From Candidatus Symbiobacter sp. (lineage in GTDB: Bacteria > Pseudomonadota > Alphaproteobacteria > Elsterales > Elsteraceae), in the NCBI GenBank assembly GCA_030054015.1, contig JASGCR010000002.1, positions 1 through 27,420 of the forward strand: a stretch of 27,420 bases of DNA, in the 5' to 3' direction. How positions within the stretch are numbered: the first letter of the stretch is position 1; every line of letters starts with the position of its first letter. Under the pieces are notes generated by a model. It made no database searches and had not been told where the DNA came from. It worked only from the letters and a program-made list of their open reading frames with translations. This document shows positions 22,233 to 27,420 of this stretch, piece after piece. The position numbers and the translations under genes were made by a program.

Positions 22233-23564
22233 GTGATTGCACGCGAAAACCCGTCGGATTCTGCGTTGCCAAACCAGGCCCCTCGCACCCTGTCGCTTTA
22301 CATCCATTTTCCCTATTGCTTGTCCAAATGTCCATATTGCGATTTTAATTCTCATGTGCGCCCTGACTTGGCATTTTTGCCCGAATCCAAGTTGCCCGCA
22401 TCGCATTTGCCCGAATCCAAATCCAAAGGTGATGGCGCGTCCAATCGCGCGGCGCGGGCGGCGGAGCAACGTTGGCAAGAATCGCTGTTGCTTGCGCTGG
22501 ATCGCCAGATGGCGCGTTTGGGGTATCCGCTCGGTTTGGCTCAAACCCATAGTGTCAGCTCGATTTTTTTTGGCGGCGGTACGCCTTCGCTGATTGACCC
22601 GATGGTGGTGGCCGAGATTCTGACCGCCATAAAACAGCGTTTTCGCCTCGATGCGGGGTGTGAAATTACCTTAGAAGCCAATCCGAACAGCTCGGAATCC
22701 CAGCGATTTTCCCAATTTCGCCAGGCCGGGATCAACCGCCTGTCTTTGGGGGTGCAATCGCTGGATGACCGGGCTTTGCGCTTTTTGGGGCGGGGGCATT
22801 CCGCCGCCGAAGCCCTCCACGCCATCCAGGCCGCCGCGCAAAATTTTGATTTTTTCTCATTTGATCTTATTTACGCCCGGCCCGAGCAAACCCTGGCGGA
22901 TTGGCATGATGAATTACGCCGCGCCTTGCAATTGGGGTCGTCGCATCTGTCGCTTTATCAATTGACGATTGAAGAAAACACGAAATTTTTTCATGCCTTT
23001 GCCCGTGGCGATTTTACCCTGCCCGATGATGATCTGGCGGGGGAATTTTATGAAACCACCCAGGCCATCATGACGGCGGCGGGCTTGCCCGCCTATGAAA
23101 TCTCCAACCATGCCAAAGCGGGGCATGAATCGCGCCACAATCTTGGCTATTGGCATTATGGCGATTATCTGGGGGTGGGGCCAGGGGCGCACGGGCGGAT
23201 GACCGATGCGGCGGGCGAGAAATTCGCTCTGGCCCAAGCCAAACTGCCCGAAACCTGGCAGAACCACATTGCCCAGGGCGGGGATGGTTTGTCCGAATAT
23301 AACAGATTGAGCCGACGGGATCGCTTTGCCGAGGCGTTGATGATGGGGCTGCGCCTGACGACAGGGATTTCCATGACGCATTTGGCGGATGAGGGAAATT
23401 TTTCGCGCGACAAAATCGATGGCTGGTTGGCATCGGTGCGCTGCCAAGCCTTGTTCCAGGAAAATTTTTTGCAGGTTAAGGGGGATTTTTTGTCCGCCAC
23501 CGCCGCCGGTCGGCAAAGGTTGAACGCGGTGTTGCGGGAAATGTTGGCCGAGGAAATTGTTTAA
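22233..23564 (+). CDS. hemW: Heme chaperone HemW (radical SAM)
   Basis: A radical SAM family protein that binds and delivers heme, formerly mistaken for the oxygen-independent coproporphyrinogen oxidase HemN. The 443-residue protein begins with a GTG start (AAGGA about 8 nt upstream). Its 4Fe-4S motif is Cys29-x3-Cys33-x2-Cys36 in FPYCLSKCPYCDFNSH, followed by FFGGGTPSL and LEANP. The HNLGYW sequence near residue 300 is the HNxxYW motif that separates HemW from HemN. About 25 residues after the cluster motif (about 49-70) are a repeat of LPESK/LPASH type made by 15-bp units. It ends in a 4-bp convergent overlap with the NYN gene. Confidence 0.93.
   Translation: MIARENPSDSALPNQAPRTLSLYIHFPYCLSKCPYCDFNSHVRPDLAFLPESKLPASHLPESKSKGDGASNRAARAAEQRWQESLLLALDRQMARLGYPLGLAQTHSVSSIFFGGGTPSLIDPMVVAEILTAIKQRFRLDAGCEITLEANPNSSESQRFSQFRQAGINRLSLGVQSLDDRALRFLGRGHSAAEALHAIQAAAQNFDFFSFDLIYARPEQTLADWHDELRRALQLGSSHLSLYQLTIEENTKFFHAFARGDFTLPDDDLAGEFYETTQAIMTAAGLPAYEISNHAKAGHESRHNLGYWHYGDYLGVGPGAHGRMTDAAGEKFALAQAKLPETWQNHIAQGGDGLSEYNRLSRRDRFAEALMMGLRLTTGISMTHLADEGNFSRDKIDGWLASVRCQALFQENFLQVKGDFLSATAAGRQRLNAVLREMLAEEIV
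22377..22421. repeat. In-frame 15-bp tandem repeat in hemW (3 units)
   Basis: Units TTGCCCGAATCCAAG, TTGCCCGCATCGCAT and TTGCCCGAATCCAAA encode LPESK, LPASH and LPESK. Confidence 0.9.
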
Positions 23565-24202
23565 TTCGAACTTGCCCACCGTATGGGTTTTAACAAAAGG
23601 CGGCCTTTGCTGTCGGTGATGATGTCGTTAAATTGGGCGGAGGCAAGCCGATTTGGCGTGATGTGGCGTACGTGATCGACGACCTGGCGTAATTGCGGTG
23701 CCGCCTGCCTTTGATCTAGCCAACCCAAGATAATGATTTTCTTAAGATCAGCTTTGACGAGTTTTAAGGGCAAAACAAAATCGGTATCTTGCGACATCAC
23801 CAAGGCGATGTCATAATTATCCTGCCAACCATCATGCAGGAGATGCGAGGCCAGATTAACGTCCGTCCCTTTTTCCTCGGTGGTATGTACCAGCACATAG
23901 CGGTTGTTCGGGTCGGGGGGATCGACCAAAGGTCGGGAAATTGTCTTTGGCAAAAAATTGCCGTAAATTATTTCAAGGGTTGGAATCGTTTCCAAGGCGC
24001 GGAGATAAATATGCTGGCGTTTGGGTTCGTCCGGATCATCGCGCCCCGACACACGGGCGGTGAAATATTTGATTTTGACAATGTGGTCGGTGGGGTCAAT
24101 CAGCGATGTCGATAATTTATGCAGATCAAGCCATTTATACGGGGTTTTGCGAAGGGCGCGGTAATAGAGGTTAAAGCCATCGATATACACCGCGACGCGC
24201 AT
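23561..24202 (-). CDS. NYN/PIN-like (LabA/DUF88-type) putative ribonuclease
   Basis: A 213-residue cytosolic protein with the NYN fold. Acidic and polar residues typical of the metal site are visible: Asp8 and Asn11 in VAVYIDGFNLYY, Asp114 in EEKGTDVNLA, and Asp139 and Asp141 in VMSQDTDFVLPL. NYN proteins are PIN-related RNases; a specific target is not known for this group. The frame continues upstream only to a TTG; ATG 24202 with GGGGAAG before it is the better start. It converges on hemW with a 4-bp overlap. Confidence 0.85.
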   Translation of the reverse strand: MRVAVYIDGFNLYYRALRKTPYKWLDLHKLSTSLIDPTDHIVKIKYFTARVSGRDDPDEPKRQHIYLRALETIPTLEIIYGNFLPKTISRPLVDPPDPNNRYVLVHTTEEKGTDVNLASHLLHDGWQDNYDIALVMSQDTDFVLPLKLVKADLKKIIILGWLDQRQAAPQLRQVVDHVRHITPNRLASAQFNDIITDSKGRLLLKPIRWASSN

Positions 24203-24284
24203 GACCGCTTCCCCCCGAAGCAATTTATTAATCAGCCGATTCTGTGACCGGGCTGATGCGATATTTGGTTAGTGTCAAAACAGC

Positions 24285-24328
24285 AAAGCCAGCAACTTAG
24301 TTCTAAAGAGTTCTAAGTTACTGGCTTT
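24285..24328. repeat. Inverted repeat, possible terminator or cruciform
   Basis: AAAGCCAG plus AACTTAG (24285-24300, one base between) pair with CTAAGTT plus CTGGCTTT (24313-24328) around a 12-nt loop. It lies about 80 bp upstream of the NYN start. Confidence 0.75.
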
Positions 24329-24374
24329 GTGCCAATAGCACGCTATTGGCGGGTTTATGAAATCAATATAGCAG

Positions 24375-24429
24375 TCCCAAAAATGTTTTTCAATCCCAAA
24401 AATGTTTTTCAATCCCAAAAATGTTTTTG
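24375..24429. repeat. Tandem 19-bp repeat, about 2.9 units
   Basis: The unit TCCCAAAAATGTTTTTCAA occurs at 24375-24393, 24394-24412 and 24413-24429 (last copy ends TTTTTGG). Each copy has an A run and a T run that can pair weakly. The period is not a multiple of three, unlike the repeats inside genes. Confidence 0.9.
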
Positions 24430-24639
24430 GCCGCTGCCGCCTGCGACAAAACGGCCAGATAAAAATCTGCCCCTTGGGAGTGAATTGCCTGTAAACTGCT
24501 GACATGAAAGTTTGGCCCTAAGCAAATAGGCTCCACGAAAATCGGCAAAACAGAGATCATCCGACCCTACGGGCTGAAATCTTGAGGACTAAGTAGACTC
24601 AAATTCGGTGAAATGGCCGCGCCCACCGCCTTCCTCTCC

Positions 24640-24669
24640 TTGCAAAAACCGCAAATCTCAGTCTATTTT
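24640..24669 (+). promoter_or_regulatory. Candidate hemA promoter
   Basis: TTGCAA (24640-24645) and TATTTT (24664-24669) are 18 bp apart. This would give a leader of about 145 nt before the hemA ATG. By-eye match only. Confidence 0.3.
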
Positions 24670-24819
24670 ACCCATGAGCGCAATCGATGAAATAGAAATA
24701 AACCCACGAAAGACTGTCATGATCAAATTCGTACAAATAAATTAAAGGGCTTAACAACGGGCCATCAATTCGAGATCGGGTGAAGATTAGGCGTAAAAAC
24801 TTAACGCACCGACCATAAG

Positions 24820-26115
24820 ATGCAGGATTATTTATTGGGACAGCAGATATTGGCAACCGACACTTACACTCAGCTTTTCACCTCGGCTTTGGCCGAACTC
24901 AAACGCGAGGGGAGATACCGCGTTTTTGCCGAATTGGAACGGGTGGCGGGGGAGTTCCCGCGGGTGCGCTATCACGGCAACCGTGATACGGGCTTGGAGA
25001 TAAAAAGCAAGCTGGTCACTTTGTGGTGTTCCAATGATTATCTGGCGATGGGCGAGCATCCCAAAGTACGCCAAGCCATGATCGAATTTTTATCGCGTTC
25101 AAGTGCGGGGGCGGGCGGTACCCGCAATATTGGCGGTACCAGCCATGAACATGTAAAATTAGAGCGCATCTTGGCCGAGCTGCATGGCCGCGAACGCGCC
25201 TTGTTGTTTACGTCGGGTTATGTCGCCAATCAAACCTGTCTCACCACATTGGGGCGGATCATTCCCGGGTTGATTATTTATTCCGATGCCCATAACCACA
25301 ATTCGATGATCGAGGGGATTCGCCAAAGCGGGGCCAAAAAAATCATTTTTACCCATAATGATGTCACGGATTTGGCGCGGCATTTGGCGGCATCAGACCC
25401 CCAGGCCCCCAAATTAATCGCCTTTGAAAGCCTGTATTCGATGGATGGCGATATGGCCCCGATTGGTAAAATTTGTGATTTGGCCGAGCAACATAACGCC
25501 CTGACCTATTTGGATGAAGTCCACGCGGTCGGCATGTATGGGCCGCATGGCGGCGGCATTGCCGAAGCCATGGGCATCGCCGAGCGACCAACCCTGATCC
25601 AGGGTACGTTGGGCAAGGCGTTTGGGCTGGTGGGGGGCTATGTGGCGGGTTCGGGATTAATGATTGACACGCTGCGTTCCTTTGCGCCGGGATTTATTTT
25701 TACGACCTCGCTGCCGCCGGTGATTGCGGCCGGGGCGCAGGCAAGCATTTCCCATCTGATGTCGTCAAACCGCGAGCGCGAGGGGCAAAAATTGGCGGTC
25801 GCTCGGTTAAAACACGCCCTCATGGATGCGCATTTGCCCATCATGGAGTCTCCGAGCCATATCGTCCCCGTGATGGTCGGCGATGCGGCCTTGGCGAAAA
25901 AAATTTCCGATTTGTTGCTGGGTGATTTCGATATTTACGTGCAGGCGATTAATTTCCCGACCGTGCCGCGTGGCCGCGAAAGATTGCGCCTGGCCCCTGG
26001 CCCCTTGCATACCGAGGCCATGATTGCCGAATTGGTCGCGGCCCTGGCGGAAATTTGGTGGAAATTAGGCTTGCCCCTGGTGGGGGCGGAACCCTTACAA
26101 CGCAAGGCGTCGTGA
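24820..26115 (+). CDS. hemA: 5-Aminolevulinate synthase
   Basis: Condenses glycine and succinyl-CoA to 5-aminolevulinate, the C4 (Shemin) entry to heme typical of alphaproteobacteria. The 431-residue PLP enzyme has GRYRVFAELER, LWCSNDYLAMGEHP, GAGGTRNIGGTSHEHVKLE, the DEVHAVGMYGPHGGG segment with conserved Asp/His, and the PLP lysine Lys266 in QGTLGKAFGLVGGY, then FTTSLPP. The start ATG 24820 leaves an N-terminal extension of about 17 residues over common homologues; no strong ribosome site is visible (TAAG only). It stands alone, with a 617-bp upstream gap. No heme-regulatory CP motif is obvious in the N-terminus. Confidence 0.97.
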   Translation: MQDYLLGQQILATDTYTQLFTSALAELKREGRYRVFAELERVAGEFPRVRYHGNRDTGLEIKSKLVTLWCSNDYLAMGEHPKVRQAMIEFLSRSSAGAGGTRNIGGTSHEHVKLERILAELHGRERALLFTSGYVANQTCLTTLGRIIPGLIIYSDAHNHNSMIEGIRQSGAKKIIFTHNDVTDLARHLAASDPQAPKLIAFESLYSMDGDMAPIGKICDLAEQHNALTYLDEVHAVGMYGPHGGGIAEAMGIAERPTLIQGTLGKAFGLVGGYVAGSGLMIDTLRSFAPGFIFTTSLPPVIAAGAQASISHLMSSNREREGQKLAVARLKHALMDAHLPIMESPSHIVPVMVGDAALAKKISDLLLGDFDIYVQAINFPTVPRGRERLRLAPGPLHTEAMIAELVAALAEIWWKLGLPLVGAEPLQRKAS

Positions 26116-26130
26116 GGGGAATGGCTTGAT

Positions 26131-26219
26131 TTAGAATTAAGGTTAATAGTTTCAATAAGTTAGCCCCCTCTTCCTGCTTAGCGAAGGGGGGACAGTACGA
26201 CTTAATCAGCCCTGCCTTA
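26131..26219. repeat. Degenerate element end between hemA and dgoK
   Basis: CCCCCTCTTCCTGCTTAGCG and the following GAAGGGGGG (26164-26190) form a diverged version of the end palindrome. GACTTAATCAGCCCTGCC plus TTA (26199-26219) is a diverged terminal module. The hairpin lies between two converging genes and could act as a terminator for both; there is no clear U-run. Confidence 0.65.
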
Positions 26220-26230
26220 CGGAAAAGATT

Positions 26231-27334
26231 TTACGGGTGGGCGGCAGCCGCCGCGAATAATTTTTCTAATCCCGCCAAGGCCATCGCCGCCCCGTCGTAA
26301 AATTGAGCCTGGCAGTGGTGCGCCGCCAACGCCATTTGGTAATTTTTCGCCAGATTTTCCGCCCCGATCACGATAATTTGCGTCGGCGCATCGGCAGAAA
26401 TTTCCGCCGCCAATTCGGCCCCGATAAGCAAGCCCGATAGATAAGCGCGCAAATCATGCGGCGGCACATTATTTAACAAAGATTCGGCCCGAATGCCAAA
26501 CAACGAGGCCATCACCCCAGACCGCGCCGCCTGGTCAAGGCCGCGGTGAAACCAGCTTTGATCAACCGCTTGGTTGGTTTTTGCCGCATCATCCATAGAC
26601 AAAGAGCGTTGCAACAAAGAATGCTCCGACAGCAAGGAGAAAATTTCTCCGGTCATATAAGTGGTGAATTTGTCCAGATGCCATTTGCCCGCGCTGGTGT
26701 GGGTTAGGCTCACCCATTTGCTGTGCGTACCAGGCAGAATAATTTTGATTTTTTTGGCAACAGCTGCGCTGGCGGCATCACTGACCGCATCGCTGACCGC
26801 ATCGCCCTGGTTGGCATCTTCGCTCAAACGCGCCAGCCAGCCCAGGATTTGGGTTTCTTCGCCACGCATCACATCCGGCGGATTTTGTTGCTTAAGCCCT
26901 GGCACAATCGCCACCGCTATTTTCAGAGCGGCCTGCGGCGTGAGGGGCGGATGGGCGAGGGGGGGTTGCGTGCCAAAAAATCGGTCATCGTCGCTATCGC
27001 CATAAGCCGCCTCAACCCAGCCGCCGCGCGCCCCCGCCATGCCGCAAATATAGACCGGCACAGGCGTGGTGGTCACCGCCGCCAGCCAAGGGGTGATCAC
27101 CTCCAATAATTTAGCCTCAAATTCGTCGGGTTTTAATTTGCCGGCTCCAAATTCCGATTCGGCGGCGGCCAGGCATAATTCTTTGGCCGCGAGACCGCCC
27201 TCATGGGCGCGTCGCTGCCGCATGGCATAGGCCCGCAGCCGCGATGTCCCCCAATCAACGGCAATCCAATCCGGGGCTTTCCCAGCGGGGGCCTCCCCAG
27301 CCGGGGCTTTCCCCAAATTTTGCGGCAACGTCAT
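26231..27334 (-). CDS. dgoK: 2-Keto-3-deoxygalactonate kinase-like protein
   Basis: A 367-residue sugar-acid kinase expected to phosphorylate 2-dehydro-3-deoxygalactonate. It shows AVDWGTSRLRAY (N-terminal phosphate loop), ICGMAGARGGWVEA, RGEETQILG, LPGTHSKWV, FTTYMTGEIFSLL and a late GAENLAKNYQMAL, all matching the DgoK family. ATG 27334 is preferred over an in-frame TTG 6 codons upstream. Residues 9-22 (APAGEAPAGKAP) come from three 15-bp units (27271-27315), and VSDAVSDA comes from 12-bp units (about 26775-26798). No dgoA, dgoD or transporter is adjacent. A palindromic element begins 36 bp upstream. Confidence 0.9.
   Translation of the reverse strand: MTLPQNLGKAPAGEAPAGKAPDWIAVDWGTSRLRAYAMRQRRAHEGGLAAKELCLAAAESEFGAGKLKPDEFEAKLLEVITPWLAAVTTTPVPVYICGMAGARGGWVEAAYGDSDDDRFFGTQPPLAHPPLTPQAALKIAVAIVPGLKQQNPPDVMRGEETQILGWLARLSEDANQGDAVSDAVSDAASAAVAKKIKIILPGTHSKWVSLTHTSAGKWHLDKFTTYMTGEIFSLLSEHSLLQRSLSMDDAAKTNQAVDQSWFHRGLDQAARSGVMASLFGIRAESLLNNVPPHDLRAYLSGLLIGAELAAEISADAPTQIIVIGAENLAKNYQMALAAHHCQAQFYDGAAMALAGLEKLFAAAAAHP
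27271..27315. repeat. In-frame 15-bp tandem repeat in dgoK (3 units)
   Basis: Units CCGGGGCTTTCCCAG, CGGGGGCCTCCCCAG and CCGGGGCTTTCCCCA. On the coding strand they give Gly-Lys/Glu-Ala-Pro-Ala repeats before the kinase fold. Confidence 0.9.
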
Positions 27335-27369
27335 TTTACACTCTGTTTCCAAAAGAATCCGTACGATGA

Positions 27370-27420
27370 CCCCCCCTTCCTGCTTAGGAAGGGGGGGAAA
27401 CCTATCCTTGGCGGCTTGCC
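27370..27420. repeat. Composite palindromic element E5, cut by the window end
   Basis: Begins with the same 28-bp end palindrome as E1 (27370-27397), then AAACCTATCCTTGGCGGCTT, the start of an E3/E4-type left hairpin. The preceding 27337-27369 matches the outer left module seen at 12673-12704 (shared TTTCCAAAAGAATCCG-like stretch). Confidence 0.85.

Larger units (their letters stand above)
24203..24819. other. 617-bp stretch between NYN gene and hemA
   Basis: No protein gene is supported. It holds an inverted repeat (24285-24328), a second hairpin GCCAATAG/CTATTGGC (24331-24350), three copies of a 19-bp unit (24375-24429), and from about 24485 a GC-balanced stretch with possible stems (for example TTGAG/CTCAA around 24582-24602 nested in CCGA/TCGG). 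That part may be the hemA leader or a small RNA. ORFs called on the minus strand run through the tandem repeats and are not convincing. Confidence 0.5.

Noticed and set aside
22233..23564. HemN coproporphyrinogen III dehydrogenase
   Set aside because: The HNxxYW motif and CxxxCxxCxF arrangement fit HemW; HemN-specific N-terminal features are absent.
24275..24505. 76-residue minus-strand ORF
   Set aside because: It runs through the 19-bp tandem repeats and two hairpins and has no recognisable domain.
24485..24660. 6S RNA, RNase P RNA or SRP RNA
   Set aside because: I looked for the conserved cores of these RNAs and did not find them; only generic stem potential remains.
24668..24856. 62-residue minus-strand ORF over the hemA leader
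   Set aside because: Overlaps the hemA start and shows no family features or ribosome site.
1..27420. tRNA or rRNA genes
   Set aside because: No T-arm-like GTTCGAAT consensus with matching acceptor stem and no rRNA core sequence noticed on either strand.

Overview
The window looks like a chromosomal segment of an alphaproteobacterium. Evidence is a C4-pathway 5-aminolevulinate synthase (hemA), the order hemC-hemD-Mic60/mitofilin-hemY running away from tsaD-gpsA, a System I cytochrome c maturation cluster (ccmC-D-E-F-G), and an sdhC-D-A...B succinate dehydrogenase locus with alphaproteobacterial-style subunits. I cannot name the order or genus. Most genes are GC-rich; one two-gene island (about 2776-4590) is clearly AT-rich.

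Layout. (1) 1-1908, plus strand: hairpin-rich repeat DNA, then trpC and trpF overlapping by 4 bp, then a 46-codon membrane peptide gene. (2) 1929-7451, minus strand: sdhC, sdhD, sdhA, then an AT-rich ParA-like ATPase plus HEPN-domain pair, then sdhB. The pair splits the sdh operon. (3) 7693-8643 minus: a LysR regulator. (4) 8952-10187 minus: a cysteine desulfurase. (5) 10234-15093 minus: hemC, hemD, a 606-bp repeat block, mic60 and hemY. (6) 15205-18867 plus: tsaD, gpsA, ccmC, ccmD, ccmE; then a 551-bp repeat block; then ccmF, ccmG and hemW to 23564. (7) 23561-24202 minus: a NYN/PIN-like RNase-fold protein. (8) 24820-26115 plus: hemA, preceded by a 617-bp non-coding stretch. (9) 26231-27334 minus: a 2-keto-3-deoxygalactonate kinase-like gene.

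Functionally the window centres on heme and respiration: hemA, hemC and hemD make tetrapyrrole, ccmC-G attach heme to c-type cytochromes, HemW is a heme chaperone, and SdhCDAB is Complex II. The ccmA, ccmB and ccmH genes are not here.

Three things stand out. First, the HEPN (R-x4-H) protein with a ParA/MinD-type ATPase inside the sdh operon is a candidate undescribed defence or toxin-like module. Second, a family of composite palindromic elements of about 190 bp (four complete or nearly complete copies plus one cut by the window end, with many loose end modules) fills gene boundaries; two copies appear to be about 250-bp insertions flanked by short direct repeats, one nested inside another copy. 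Third, at least nine proteins carry in-frame tandem repeats of 6, 12 or 15 bp at sites where family members usually have none.
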